In this document: positions 1 to 8,710 of the stretch, in pieces
How positions within the stretch are numbered: position 1 is the first letter of the stretch
Layout of the letters: each line of letters begins with the position of its first letter
DNA from: Bin87 sp965116785
Lineage (GTDB): Bacteria; Chloroflexota; Dehalococcoidia; Lucifugimonadales; UBA3495
Direction of reading: 5' to 3'
NCBI GenBank assembly: GCA_965116785.1
Contig: OZ220731.1
Coordinates: 558,001 to 622,000 of the forward strand
Length of the DNA stretch: 64,000 nt
Program-made: the position numbers and the translations under genes
The notes under the pieces: model-generated
The model's input: only the letters and a program-made list of their open reading frames with translations
The model's database searches: none
Told to the model about the DNA's origin: nothing

Positions 1-136
1 TCGCCTTTTTGGCGTCGTCGGAGGAGGTGACGCCGAGCTTCAGCATGGCGCGTGCGAACCACCCACGATGGTGATTCGGCGCTTGGCCCGCGCTGCGCCG
101 TGCTTCAATCGTCGAGAGGGTCGCTCCAGCGACCAC
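1..136 (-). CDS. possible 5' end of an unrecognised gene, cut by the left edge
   Basis: Reading the minus strand downstream of argS gives an open frame that runs off the window. From a GTG at 136 it passes through an ATG at 46. The last 15 codons before the edge have G or C at nearly every third position, as real genes here do. The start is uncertain and I see no good ribosome binding site. A different frame with a better upstream AGGCGGAG stops after about 34 codons. I do not recognise the product. Confidence 0.3.
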   Translation of the reverse strand, partial: MVAGATLSTIEARRSAGQAPNHHRGWFARAMLKLGVTSSDDAKKA

Positions 137-180
137 CCCGGCATCACAACTCCGCCTAAAGCTACCAGCGTCAGGCACCG

Positions 181-1875
181 CTACATGCGTTCCGGCGCGG
201 ACATGCCCATCAAGGTCAGGGTTCGACGGAACGCCACCTGCGCGGCCGCTACCAGCTTGAGGCGCGCCAGGGTCAGCTCGTTGTCCTCCGCGTTGGCCGA
301 AATGACCCGGCAGTTCTCGTAGAAGTGGTGGAACGCCGTCGCCAACTCCATCGCATAATGGGGCAGGTGGTGCGGTTCCAGGTTTTCCGCCACCTGCACG
401 ACCAGCTCCGACAGCCTCAACATGGTGCGTATCAGCGCCAGCTCGTTGGGGTGGGTCAGCAACGAGACGTCTCCGCGGGAGAAGTCGATGTCCCGCTCGG
501 CGGCAAGGCTCAGGATGCTCGCGTTACGCGCGTGGGCGTACTGCACATAGTAAACCGGGTTTTCCGACGACTCGCGGGTCGCCAGTTCCAGGTCGAACTC
601 CATCTGGGTGGACGCGGCCCTCGCCAGGAAGAAGTACCGGCAGGCGTCCATTCCCACCTCGTCCACCAACTCACGCAGCGTGACGAAATCGCCCGTGCGC
701 TTCGAGGCACGCACCGTCTCGTCCCCACGCTTGAGCGTCACCATCTGGGAGATCAGAACGGTGAGGGTTTCCGGCTCGACGCCCAACGCCGAAACGGCCG
801 CTTTCATGCGGGGAACGTGACCCTGGTGGTCCGCGCCCCAGATGTCGATCACCCGGTCGAACCCGCGCTCACTGAACTTGTTGTAGTGATAGGCAATGTC
901 AGATGCGAAATACGTCGGTTCGCCCGAGGAACGCACCACCACGTTGTCCCGGTCGTCGCCCAGGGCAATGGAATTGAACCAGAGGGCGCCGCTTCGTTCC
1001 GCTAGGTGGCCGCCCTCGCGCAGCCGGGCCATCGCCCGGTCGTAGTCGCTGGTGGGCGTGTCTTCGTTCTGGAACAGCCAGCGTTCGCTGAACCAGTTGT
1101 CGAAGTTCACGCCGATGGCGTCCAGGTCATCGCGGATAACGGTGACCATCTTCTCCCGCGCGATGTCGCCGATCCGGCGAATGGCACCAGGCTCCGGTAG
1201 TTCCAGCAGAGCCGACCCCTCGGTCTCGATGATCTCCGCAGCGATGTCGGCGATGTAGTCGCCCTGGTAGCCGTTTTCCGGCATCCGGGCCTCCCGGCCC
1301 AGGGCCTGTTGGTAACGGGTCCACACCGAGCGGTAAAACGCTTCCATCTGGGAGCCGGCGTCGTTGATGTAGTACTCGCGAATGACTTCGTACCCGGCCG
1401 CCTGCATGGTGTTCGCCAGCGCGCTTCCCAGCACCGCCCCACGGGTGTGTCCCACGTGGACCGGTCCCGTCGGATTCACGCTCACGAATTCGACCATCAC
1501 CTTCCAGCCCGCGCCCGCTTCCGCCGACCCGAAACCGTCGCCGGCGGCGATGACCGTCTCCACCTGGCGCTGTAGCCATGCGTCGCTGAGTTTGAAGTTG
1601 ATGAATCCTGGCGGGGCCGCCGCTACTTCGGCAACTTCCGGGCCCGGTTGGATGCGTTCTGCAATCAACTCCGCCAGTTGCATCGGGTTCGCTCGTGCCG
1701 CTCTCGCCAGGCGCAAGGGGAGGTTGGTGGCGAAGTCGCCGTGCTCCGGATTGTTTGGCCGTTCGATCTCGATTTCCGGCGCCGCGTCTATACTGATCAC
1801 CCCGTCGCGGTTGGCCTGCTCCAGGGCGGAGGCGACAATTGCGGCAACGGTGTCTTTCACTAGCATGTTGGTCAT
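181..1875 (-). CDS. argS: arginyl-tRNA synthetase
   Basis: Class I aminoacyl-tRNA synthetase that charges tRNA-Arg in the cytoplasm. At 564 aa it matches the usual bacterial ArgRS length. The N-terminal Add-1 type domain is followed by the HIGH motif (HVGH, about residues 140-143, within VNPTGPVHVGHTRGA). The second signature is degenerate, as is usual in ArgRS (ASKRTG near residue 390). The C-terminal third is the all-helical DALR anticodon-binding domain ending LMGMSAPERM. The ATG at 1875 gives a normal N terminus, although no strong ribosome binding site precedes it. A second ATG three codons in is an alternative. Confidence 0.97.
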   Translation of the reverse strand: MTNMLVKDTVAAIVASALEQANRDGVISIDAAPEIEIERPNNPEHGDFATNLPLRLARAARANPMQLAELIAERIQPGPEVAEVAAAPPGFINFKLSDAWLQRQVETVIAAGDGFGSAEAGAGWKVMVEFVSVNPTGPVHVGHTRGAVLGSALANTMQAAGYEVIREYYINDAGSQMEAFYRSVWTRYQQALGREARMPENGYQGDYIADIAAEIIETEGSALLELPEPGAIRRIGDIAREKMVTVIRDDLDAIGVNFDNWFSERWLFQNEDTPTSDYDRAMARLREGGHLAERSGALWFNSIALGDDRDNVVVRSSGEPTYFASDIAYHYNKFSERGFDRVIDIWGADHQGHVPRMKAAVSALGVEPETLTVLISQMVTLKRGDETVRASKRTGDFVTLRELVDEVGMDACRYFFLARAASTQMEFDLELATRESSENPVYYVQYAHARNASILSLAAERDIDFSRGDVSLLTHPNELALIRTMLRLSELVVQVAENLEPHHLPHYAMELATAFHHFYENCRVISANAEDNELTLARLKLVAAAQVAFRRTLTLMGMSAPERM

Positions 1876-2102
1876 CCCAATCGGAAGAAATTGCGGTGGG
1901 CTTTACATGGTAGCATCCGGGTGGATTTCCCGTCCCGGCGCCTATGACCTCGGGATAGCGGCTTGGGGCTGTATCGCGCGGACTCCCGGAGCCGCGGGTT
2001 GGCACGTGGAATCATGACCGCCCGGATCGAGACCGGTCAGGCGGTACGGGGGGCGAACAGTGCCTCAAACCGAACTGTCCCGACCGAACCGGCCCGACGC
2101 GG

Positions 2103-2504
2103 CTAGCCTTCGGCGATTTGGAACGGGTAGCCCAGTGCGCTCGCGGCCGCGATGTTGGCGGTCATGTACCCCTCAGCGCTGCGGGACATGCCGTTCTCGC
2201 CCCGCATCTCGTTCCCCTTTTCCGCCAAGGCCGCCGCTTTGTCGACGATGTCGGACACGCCGAAAGCCAGGTGATATGGGCCGGGTCCGAAGGTCTTCAG
2301 GTACTCGCCCATGGCTGAATCGGCATCCAGCGGTTCCGTAAACTCCACGTTGGTCTGTCCCACTTTGTAGACCGCGTTCTTCATCCCCCGGGTGGGGAAC
2401 ACTTCAATCTTCACCGGTGTCAGGCCGAAGTTCTCCTCAATGTAGGCGGCCATGGCCTCGGCGTCGTGGACAAGGATTCGAACGTGATGTATAAACTCGA
2501 GCAC
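2103..2504 (-). CDS. VOC (glyoxalase/bleomycin-resistance) fold protein, methylmalonyl-CoA-epimerase-like
   Basis: A 133-aa single vicinal-oxygen-chelate protein. The start HHVRILVHDAEAM, the central VEFTEP and the later YHLAFGVSD fit the His/Glu/His metal-binding pattern of methylmalonyl-CoA epimerase-type VOC proteins, but the substrate cannot be read from sequence. The start is taken as GTG at 2504 because AAGGAG lies 8 nt upstream. An in-frame TTG at 2510 is too close to that site. The longer open frame to 2672 is low-quality sequence that overlaps the divergent peptidase gene. The two genes start about 50 bp apart on opposite strands. Confidence 0.8.
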   Translation of the reverse strand: MLEFIHHVRILVHDAEAMAAYIEENFGLTPVKIEVFPTRGMKNAVYKVGQTNVEFTEPLDADSAMGEYLKTFGPGPYHLAFGVSDIVDKAAALAEKGNEMRGENGMSRSAEGYMTANIAAASALGYPFQIAEG

Positions 2505-2554
2505 TGCCAATTCTCCTTGGGCGCAAATCGGATTGACATCGGAGGCGAGAACAG

Positions 2555-3265
2555 GTGGCGAAGCGGATCCTGCTGGTCGGGGGTGACGAGTTCCGGGCGT
2601 CCTGCGCCGGCATGGATCGTCACGTTCTCGAGGCGACAGGGGCGCCGAACCCCCGGGTTGCCATCGTACCAACGGCTGCCGCCTTTGAGAACCCCGGCCT
2701 TGCAGCCAACAACGGCGTGCGTCACTTCGCCGGCCTGGGGGCGTCGGCGTACGGACTGGACGTCGTGCGCCGCGAGGACGCGGAGAATCCCCGCCTGGTG
2801 GCGCAACTGGATGGCGCCCACTTGATCTACTTCACCGGCGGCAGTCCTGAGCACCTGCATTCCGTGCTCGTCGATTCTCCGCTGCTGGCGGCAGTCAGGA
2901 AAGCGTGCGACGCCGGGGCGATCTGGGCCGGCTCCAGCGCCGGCGCCATGGTGCTCGGCTCGGTGATGCGACGGCCTTCGTCCGGTTCGCCCGTGTCGCC
3001 GGCTCTGGACATCGTGCCCGACGTGATGGTTCTGCCGCACCATGAGCGCAGCGACCCGAACTCCGTAACCGAGCAGCTGTCCGGCCCTGCGACCGTCGGG
3101 CTCACGGTCCTTGGCATCGACGGCGGTTCAGGTGTGCTCCTGGATGCCGACGGCGCGACCGCACTGGGCTCGGGCAACGTTACGGTCTACCGATCCGGTG
3201 AATGGCGGCGGTACGCCTCGGGAGAGGCCGTGCCTGACCTGACCGTCAGCGGCCCATCTTCCTAG
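2555..3265 (+). CDS. S51-type (cyanophycinase/PepE-like) serine peptidase family protein
   Basis: A 236-aa protein with the class I glutamine-amidotransferase-like fold of peptidase family S51. The nucleophile elbow is AGSSAGAMVLG, with the catalytic Ser near residue 128. A conserved YFTGGSPEH segment precedes it and LPHHERSD follows it. Cyanophycinases and dipeptidase E share these features, and the true substrate is unknown. The GTG start is supported by GGAGG nine bases upstream. The gene is divergent from the VOC gene, and its 3' end overlaps the convergent hisIE stop by 4 nt. Confidence 0.8.
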   Translation: MAKRILLVGGDEFRASCAGMDRHVLEATGAPNPRVAIVPTAAAFENPGLAANNGVRHFAGLGASAYGLDVVRREDAENPRLVAQLDGAHLIYFTGGSPEHLHSVLVDSPLLAAVRKACDAGAIWAGSSAGAMVLGSVMRRPSSGSPVSPALDIVPDVMVLPHHERSDPNSVTEQLSGPATVGLTVLGIDGGSGVLLDADGATALGSGNVTVYRSGEWRRYASGEAVPDLTVSGPSS

Positions 3266-3885
3266 CCCCGGCGGGACCGCAGCTCCTCCCAAACGGCGTT
3301 CGGCGACACGCCGGCGGACGCCATCAGCGTCAACGTGTGGTACAGCAGGTCCGCGATCTCCGCGGGCAGGCTCTCGGTTTCCCCCGTGGCCGCCGCCAGC
3401 GCCGCCTCACCGGCTTCTTCGATCACCTTTTGCCCCACCCGGCTGGTGCCCTCCGCCAGGAGCTTGGCGGTGTAGCTACCCTCCGGCATCTCCCGCTGCC
3501 GGTCCTTGATGACGGCGAACAATTCGTCAAGCACACGAGGGCCGCCGTCAGAGCTCGTGTAGTCGTCAGGCAGGTCCTCCATTTTCGTGTAGAAGCACGA
3601 GACTTCGCCAGTGTGGCAGGCCGGGCCGTCGGGATCGACCTTGAGCAGGATGGTGTCGCCATCGCAATCGACGTACCACTCGCGCAGGTTCAGGTAGTTG
3701 CCGGACACTTCACCCTTGTGCCACAGGTCCTCCTGGCTGCGACTGTAGAACCACACCTGGGTGCCCTCCACCGTCCTTTTGAGCGATCCGGGGTTCATGT
3801 ACCCCAGCATCAGCACCTGGCCGGTGTTGATGTCCTGCGCTATCGCGGGTACCAACCCCTTGTCGTCCAGTTTCACTTCGCTCAT
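3262..3885 (-). CDS. hisIE: bifunctional phosphoribosyl-AMP cyclohydrolase / phosphoribosyl-ATP pyrophosphatase
   Basis: Catalyses steps 2 and 3 of histidine biosynthesis (PR-ATP to PR-AMP to ProFAR). The N-terminal HisI domain (about 1-110) shows SRSQEDLWHKGEVSGN, the metal-binding DCDGDT and a following HTGEVSCFY. The C-terminal HisE MazG-like helical domain (about 118-207) shows KVIEEAGEAALA and EIADLLYHTL. The ATG at 3885 is preferred because GGAGG lies 5 nt upstream. The adjacent in-frame ATG at 3888 leaves only 2 nt. It is the last gene of hisF - HAD - hisIE. Confidence 0.95.
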   Translation of the reverse strand: MSEVKLDDKGLVPAIAQDINTGQVLMLGYMNPGSLKRTVEGTQVWFYSRSQEDLWHKGEVSGNYLNLREWYVDCDGDTILLKVDPDGPACHTGEVSCFYTKMEDLPDDYTSSDGGPRVLDELFAVIKDRQREMPEGSYTAKLLAEGTSRVGQKVIEEAGEAALAAATGETESLPAEIADLLYHTLTLMASAGVSPNAVWEELRSRRG

Positions 3886-3907
3886 CATTTCCTCCGTCGT
3901 CTAACGG

Positions 3908-4609
3908 CTATCCCAGCTTGGACAGGACGTCGGGCAGTTCCATCAGGTCGCGGATCTCCGCGTCCGGCGTGGGCAGGTCCGGGTCCGCCGGGCGGTCCTG
4001 ACGGTTGATCCAGATGGCCGTCATGCCCACCGTTCGGGAACCCATCACATCCTCGAACTGGCGGTCGCCAACATAGGCGCATTCCGATGGCCGCACGCCC
4101 AACCGGTTGACCGCCGCGTCGAACAGCCGCCGGTCGGGTTTGTAGCACTGCAGGGCTTCCGACGAGATGACCGCTCCCATCCGCACCGGTATCCGCGACA
4201 CCACGGGGTTGAGATAGGCGTCGTCGGCGTTGGAGATCACCGCCAGCCGGCGGGATTGTCCCAGGATCGACAATGCTTCCGTCGCTTCCGGGTACAACGG
4301 CCGCGCGCCCAGGTCGTCGATCGATTTCTGCGAGGCCGCCATGGCATCACCCTTGAGGTTCAACTCTTCGAAGGCCGCCGCAAAGGCGTGCGCCCAGCCG
4401 TCGAGGTATGACTCGAATGCCGCACCCGGCGCGGTCCTTCGGTCCCTGAAATTGCCGGCTCCATAGTCCCAGGCGTGCCGCAGTTCTTCCGGCGTGGTGT
4501 CCAGCTGCTGCTCCTCGATGATCGCCTGGAATGTGTGACGCCACAGGTCGTTCCCGTCCTGCGCTATCGTGTTGAACATGTCGAAAATTACGGTGGTGAT
4601 AGCGCTCAT
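3908..4609 (-). CDS. HAD-family hydrolase (haloacid-dehalogenase-like phosphatase)
   Basis: A 233-aa HAD protein. Motif I is VIFDMFNT near residue 9, with the nucleophile Asp; the second Asp of the DxD pair is Phe, as in dehalogenase-like members. Motif II is VISNADD, the motif III Lys lies in YKPDRRLF, and motif IV is AYVGDRQFEDVMGS. A helical cap lies between motifs I and II. It sits between hisF and hisIE, 22 bp from hisIE, so a role as histidinol-phosphate phosphatase is possible. That is inference from context only, since HAD substrates are hard to predict. AAGGAA precedes the ATG. Confidence 0.85.
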   Translation of the reverse strand: MSAITTVIFDMFNTIAQDGNDLWRHTFQAIIEEQQLDTTPEELRHAWDYGAGNFRDRRTAPGAAFESYLDGWAHAFAAAFEELNLKGDAMAASQKSIDDLGARPLYPEATEALSILGQSRRLAVISNADDAYLNPVVSRIPVRMGAVISSEALQCYKPDRRLFDAAVNRLGVRPSECAYVGDRQFEDVMGSRTVGMTAIWINRQDRPADPDLPTPDAEIRDLMELPDVLSKLG

Positions 4610-4640
4610 CAGGTTCCTTTCCCAGCGTGTTTGACCAGCG

Positions 4641-5450
4641 TCAGATTCTCATCGGGACGCCGCAGGCTGCGAGGTACTCCTTCGCCTGCGCGATCGAGTA
4701 CGTGCCGAAGTGGAAGATGCTGGCCGCCAGCACCGCGTCGGCCTCGCCATCGGTGAAGGCATCGTGCAGGTGCTCCAGGGTGCCGGCTCCCCCGCTGGCG
4801 ATCACCGGAACCGGAACCGCCCGGGATATGGCCCGGGTCAGCGCCAGGTCGTAACCGCCTTGCTGCCCGTCCTCGTCCATGCTGGTCAGCAGGATTTCGC
4901 CGGAACCAAGGTCAACCGTCCGCTGCGCCCATTTGACGGCGTCCAGGCCGGTGGGATTGCGTCCGCCGTGCGTGAAGACCTGCCACCCGGAGTCAGCGTC
5001 CACGGCCAGTGAAGGATCTCGCGGCGCCGGGAAATCCTCTCCCGGCACAACCCGGCGGGCGTCGATGGCGGTGACGATGCACTGGCTGCCAAACTGCGCC
5101 GCGCCTCCGGACACCAGCTCAGGAGTGTTTATCGCCGCGGTGTTCATCGACACCTTGTCCGCCCCGGCGTTCAGCATGCGGCGCACGTCTTCAATGGAGC
5201 GGATGCCGCCGCCCACCGTCAGTGGAATGAACACCTGCTCGGACACGTTCCGGACCACGTCCACCATGGTGTCGCGGGAATCACTGCTGGCCGTGATGTC
5301 CAGGAAGACCAGTTCGTCGGCGCCTTCTTCGTCGTAGCGCGCCGCCAGTTCCGCCGGGTCGCCGGCGTCTCGAAGGTTCACGAAACTGGTGCCCTTAACG
5401 ACGCGGCCGGCGTCAACGTCCAGGCAGGGTATGATGCGGCGGGTCAGCAA
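4641..5450 (-). CDS. hisF: imidazole glycerol phosphate synthase cyclase subunit
   Basis: TIM-barrel enzyme that joins PRFAR with HisH-derived ammonia to give IGP and AICAR. Visible signatures are RIIPCLDVDAGRVVKG (catalytic Asp near residue 12), TVGGGIRS, VTAIDARR (second catalytic Asp) and VIASGGAG near the C terminus. The start is a TTG at 5450 giving 269 aa. The open frame continues far upstream without an ATG that fits. An insertion after AIDARR makes it slightly longer than the roughly 255 aa norm. A TATACT hexamer near 5488 is a candidate -10 element. hisH is not in the window. Confidence 0.95.
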   Translation of the reverse strand: MLTRRIIPCLDVDAGRVVKGTSFVNLRDAGDPAELAARYDEEGADELVFLDITASSDSRDTMVDVVRNVSEQVFIPLTVGGGIRSIEDVRRMLNAGADKVSMNTAAINTPELVSGGAAQFGSQCIVTAIDARRVVPGEDFPAPRDPSLAVDADSGWQVFTHGGRNPTGLDAVKWAQRTVDLGSGEILLTSMDEDGQQGGYDLALTRAISRAVPVPVIASGGAGTLEHLHDAFTDGEADAVLAASIFHFGTYSIAQAKEYLAACGVPMRI

Positions 5451-5535
5451 AGCGGGCGCAGGCGTTTCGTTCCGTATGGCCCGGATAGTATAGCATCCGG
5501 CGTTTCGATTGCCGGTCACAACGGCACTGATCCTT

Positions 5536-5563
5536 GTTGCCGGGCACCGGTTGCCGGGCACCG
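5536..5563. repeat. 14-bp perfect tandem duplication
   Basis: GTTGCCGGGCACCG occurs twice head to tail between the hisF start and the divergent GlcG/HbpS-type gene. It is non-coding and may be a simple replication-slippage product. I see no further copies in the window. Confidence 0.75.
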
Positions 5564-5627
5564 GGCGGACATCTATGATGGTGCATTGATTAGCGGCCTC
5601 AGGCCGATTGCACACAGGAGGCAAAAC

Positions 5628-6023
5628 ATGGCATTGACACTCGCGGACAGCAACCGGATCATGGCGGCGGCCATTGCCCAGGCGAACGAACTCAACATAA
5701 AGATCAGCGTGGCCGTGGTGGACCCGGGTGGACGTCTCATCGGCCTGCAGCGCATGGACGGGGCGATCTGGGCATCGGCCTACGGCTGCCAGGGTAAAGC
5801 GGTGGCGTCGGCTGCCTTCGGACGGCCCAGCGGCGAGATGCAAGACCGGGCCACTGCTCCCACGCCGGCCGGTATCCGGGAGCGTTCTGGTTCGGAGATG
5901 ATCTTCGGCCAGGGCGCAGTGCCCATCGTGCAAGATGGCGCCGTAGTCGGCGCCTGCGGCGTCGGTGGCGGCACCAGCGAGGAAGACGAGCAGTGCGCGG
6001 CGGCCGGAGCCGGCGCCCTGTAA
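5628..6023 (+). CDS. GlcG/HbpS family (DUF336) protein
   Basis: A 131-aa protein of the GlcG/HbpS family. The N-terminal helix is followed by ISVAVVDPGGRLIGLQRMDGA, a family hallmark, and the C-terminal part has GAVPIVQDGAVVGACGVGGG. Known members bind heme or cobalamin, or are encoded beside glycolate and diol catabolism genes, but no such partners lie here. AGGAGG sits 7 nt upstream of the ATG at 5628. An open frame reading back to 5586 is unlikely to be translated. Confidence 0.88.
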   Translation: MALTLADSNRIMAAAIAQANELNIKISVAVVDPGGRLIGLQRMDGAIWASAYGCQGKAVASAAFGRPSGEMQDRATAPTPAGIRERSGSEMIFGQGAVPIVQDGAVVGACGVGGGTSEEDEQCAAAGAGAL

Positions 6024-6110
6024 TTCTCCTGGCTGCCCGATCAGTACGGGTTCCGCCAGCGGAAAGGCGTGGTTGAGCGTCCCTCTGCTGGCGGATTTCT
6101 TTCGTGCCAA

Positions 6111-6830
6111 TCAAGGAGACAGCGCCAGCACGCAAGCCGGGCTACCGCTGCCGCCCACCAGTGGCAACCGGCCAATAACCAGCGTCGCCCCGGTGGCTGG
6201 CAATTGGTCGAGGCGGTTCAGGCATTCCAATACCAGGGCGCCCTTTGCTAACGCAACCCGGCTGGCCCGGAGGCCCGTGTCCGTTCCAGCATCGACGCCG
6301 TGCGTGTCGATGCCGATGCCAACCGCTCCCCGTTCGTCCAAAAGGAACGACACCGCGCCCGGCGCGAACCCCGGCGTATGCATCAAGCCGTCGGATCGCA
6401 AGTTGATGAACCGATCCGGTTCATCCCAATATCGGTCCCAGCCGGTCAGCAGGAGCGCCATCGAACCGGCCGGGATCGCACCGTGTCGACGCTCCCACTC
6501 CGCGAGATCATTGACTGTGCACGCGTAATCGGGGTCTTCCCGGACGCTTCCTCGCGTGTCGATCACCACGGCCGGAACGACCAGGGCCTCGGGCGGGATG
6601 CTTTCCGGCCCCAGGCCCTGATCGAACAGCGCCGACGGCGTGGAGATGTGCGTGCCGCTGTGCTCCCCCATCCCGAACCGGCGGAGGAAATGGCCGTTGC
6701 TCGGTATGGTCGCCGTCGTCTCGAATTCCACCGGTGGGTCTCCCGGCCAGAGCGGGATGCCCGACCGTAACGGCTGGGTGAGGTCCACCACCCGGCGGAA
6801 GGAGACGGTCCTCTCCGGTCGGTCCATCAT
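6111..6830 (-). CDS. cyclase-family (kynurenine-formamidase-like) metal-dependent hydrolase
   Basis: A 239-aa member of the cyclase/arylformamidase family. It starts with RVVDLTQPLRSGIPLWPGDP, carries the metal-site segment HSGTHISTP near residues 57-65 and a later VGIGIDTHGVDAG. In the usual HxGTHxDxP motif the Asp ligand is expected where this protein has Ser, so metal binding may differ. Family members hydrolyse N-formylkynurenine, cyclic amides or isatin, and I cannot choose among them. It is convergent with the GlcG-type gene, with 87 bp between the two stops. Confidence 0.85.
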   Translation of the reverse strand: MMDRPERTVSFRRVVDLTQPLRSGIPLWPGDPPVEFETTATIPSNGHFLRRFGMGEHSGTHISTPSALFDQGLGPESIPPEALVVPAVVIDTRGSVREDPDYACTVNDLAEWERRHGAIPAGSMALLLTGWDRYWDEPDRFINLRSDGLMHTPGFAPGAVSFLLDERGAVGIGIDTHGVDAGTDTGLRASRVALAKGALVLECLNRLDQLPATGATLVIGRLPLVGGSGSPACVLALSP

Positions 6831-6844
6831 CCGAGCCGTGCCGG

Positions 6845-7153
6845 TCAGGCGGCCGCTTGGAATGTGCGGTGCGCCGGCGTGGAACCCTCTGCCGGCATCC
6901 CGGCGGGGATCATTCCCTGCATGTTGTCTACGTGCTTGTCCACCCAGTTCATGGCGTCCGGAAAGCTGCGGGTGGCGCCGAGTTCGGTCAGTTGGCCGAA
7001 ACCGTTGCGACCGTAGATCACGTAGCAGATCGACGGGACTTCCCCGTGGATCAGGTATCCCCGGTAGGATATCCGGCGGCCGCCGGTCGGTATGCGGGAA
7101 GTGGCTACGGCATGGGTCGCGTTGATGACGCTGTTGCGGATGTCGGTGCTCAT
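6845..7153 (-). CDS. small conserved-looking hypothetical protein
   Basis: A 102-aa protein of unknown function. It has a compact mixed alpha/beta look (ISYRGYLIHGEVPSICYVIY, then FPDAMNWVDKHVDNM). A good ribosome binding site (AGGAG, 6 nt spacing) precedes the ATG at 7153. It lies 14 bp upstream of the cyclase-family gene on the same strand, so they may be co-transcribed. No membrane segment, signal peptide or metal-binding motif is visible. Confidence 0.7.
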   Translation of the reverse strand: MSTDIRNSVINATHAVATSRIPTGGRRISYRGYLIHGEVPSICYVIYGRNGFGQLTELGATRSFPDAMNWVDKHVDNMQGMIPAGMPAEGSTPAHRTFQAAA

Positions 7154-7284
7154 TTCAACTCCTGCCGCGCTGGTAGCAGCGCATTTGTGTTGAGCATATG
7201 TTCTACCAAACGCCTGTTCTATGTCAACGTCAGGGCTGTCAGATTTTCGGCTTTTTGTTCAGATTTCCTCGGGCTGTTGAAAGC

Positions 7285-7308
7285 AAAAGGCCGGCGATGC
7301 CGCCGGCC
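7285..7308 (-). terminator. Rho-independent terminator of hisS
   Basis: A perfect 7-bp GC stem (GGCCGGC at 7289-7295 with GCCGGCC at 7302-7308, 6-nt loop) is followed on the minus strand by TTTT. It starts 27 bp after the hisS stop codon, in the expected orientation. Confidence 0.85.
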
Positions 7309-7334
7309 CGTGCTCGTGCGGCTGACTCAAACCG

Positions 7335-8594
7335 TTATCCACCGCTCGCCTGCAGCAGGAACTGTTCGACGCGCACGGTTTCCTGGCTGGAAGTGCCCAT
7401 ATCCCGGACGACCACGGTCCCATCGCGCACCTCATCCTCTCCGATGATCAGGGTCGCGGCGACCCCCAACGCGTTGGCCTGCCGCATCTGCCCGCGCAGA
7501 GCCCGCCCTCCGTTGGCCAGAATCGCCCCGACCCCGGCGTTGCGCATCCGGCTCGCGAGACGAACTCCCTCGATCCGAGCATCCTCTCCGATAGTGGCAA
7601 TCAGGTAGCGCGGGGACGGCTCGTCAGGAACCGGCGTCTCGTCCCGGCGCAGGTTGAGCGCCAGCCGTTCGATACCGCTGCCGAACCCGATCCCCGGTGT
7701 GGGTCGACCGCCCAATTGCTCAATCAGCCCGTCGTACCGCCCGCCCCCGAGGATGGTCGACTGGGCGCCTTCCACCGCCGGTTGTATCTCGAACACTGTG
7801 CGCGTGTAGTAATCCAAACCTCGTACCAGGCGATGGTCCACCCGGTTGGGTATGCCCGCCGCGTCCAGGTAGGAACGCACCCGGTCCCAGTGCGTCTGGC
7901 ACTCCCCGCACAGGCATTCCACTGACTTGGGCGCTTCCTCGCCCATCGCGCGGCATGTTTCCACCTTGCAGTCCAGCAGCCTCAGGGGGTTGCGGTCCAG
8001 CCGCTGCCGGCAGTCCGGGCACAGGTTCGCCGTCTGGCCCTGGTAGTAGGATTTCAGGGCCGCGATGTATTCCGGCCGGCATTGTCCGTCGCCGATGCTG
8101 TTGGTCAGCAACGTGATGTCGGACAGGCCGATGTCGTGCATGAAAGTCCACGCAAGTTCGATCACCTCGGCGTCCACCGACGGATCGCCGTCGCCGATGG
8201 CCTCCACCCCGAATTGGTGGTGCTGCCGGAACCGGCCGGCTTGCGGTCGCTCGTAGCGGAACACCGGGCACAGGTAGTACATCCGCACTGGCTGCGCCTG
8301 GTTATGCATGCCGTGTTCCAGGTAGGCTCGGCACACTGGGGCCGTGCCCTCCGCGCGGAGGGTCAGGTGGTCGCCACCCCGGTCCTCGAAGACGTACATT
8401 TCCTTTTCGACAATGTCCGTCCCCTCACCGACGCCGCGCACGAAGAGTCCGGCGTCCTCAAACATCGGGCTGTCGATCCGGCCGTACCCGAACCGGCGGG
8501 CCACGTCGGTGGCATGGCCCTCGATGTAGCGCCAGTATTTTTGCTCGGCGGGCAGGCGGTCGGCGGTACCCCGAGGGGCCTGAAAGGTGGGCAT
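7335..8594 (-). CDS. hisS: histidyl-tRNA synthetase
   Basis: Class II synthetase, 419 aa. Motif 2 is FRYERPQAGRFRQHHQFG, the His-specific loops are LVRGLDYYTRTVFEI and GGGRYDGL, and motif 3 is GIGFGSGIERLAL. A small Cys-rich insertion (CPDC, then CLCGEC) lies in the middle, as in many bacterial HisRS. The C-terminal anticodon domain carries LANGGRALRGQMRQANALG. The ATG at 8594 has AGGAG 12 nt upstream. A TAGAAT hexamer at 8654-8659 is a candidate -10. The gene ends at a clear terminator. Confidence 0.97.
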   Translation of the reverse strand: MPTFQAPRGTADRLPAEQKYWRYIEGHATDVARRFGYGRIDSPMFEDAGLFVRGVGEGTDIVEKEMYVFEDRGGDHLTLRAEGTAPVCRAYLEHGMHNQAQPVRMYYLCPVFRYERPQAGRFRQHHQFGVEAIGDGDPSVDAEVIELAWTFMHDIGLSDITLLTNSIGDGQCRPEYIAALKSYYQGQTANLCPDCRQRLDRNPLRLLDCKVETCRAMGEEAPKSVECLCGECQTHWDRVRSYLDAAGIPNRVDHRLVRGLDYYTRTVFEIQPAVEGAQSTILGGGRYDGLIEQLGGRPTPGIGFGSGIERLALNLRRDETPVPDEPSPRYLIATIGEDARIEGVRLASRMRNAGVGAILANGGRALRGQMRQANALGVAATLIIGEDEVRDGTVVVRDMGTSSQETVRVEQFLLQASGG

Positions 8595-8710
8595 GGCGTT
8601 GTCAAGGCTCCTTGTGCATGGGCCGAACGAACGGGAATGCGAGTCCGAAATTCATTCTAACACTGCCCCAATGCGCCCCGTTCGCCGTTTCGCGGATGCT
8701 GTCGCGGGCG

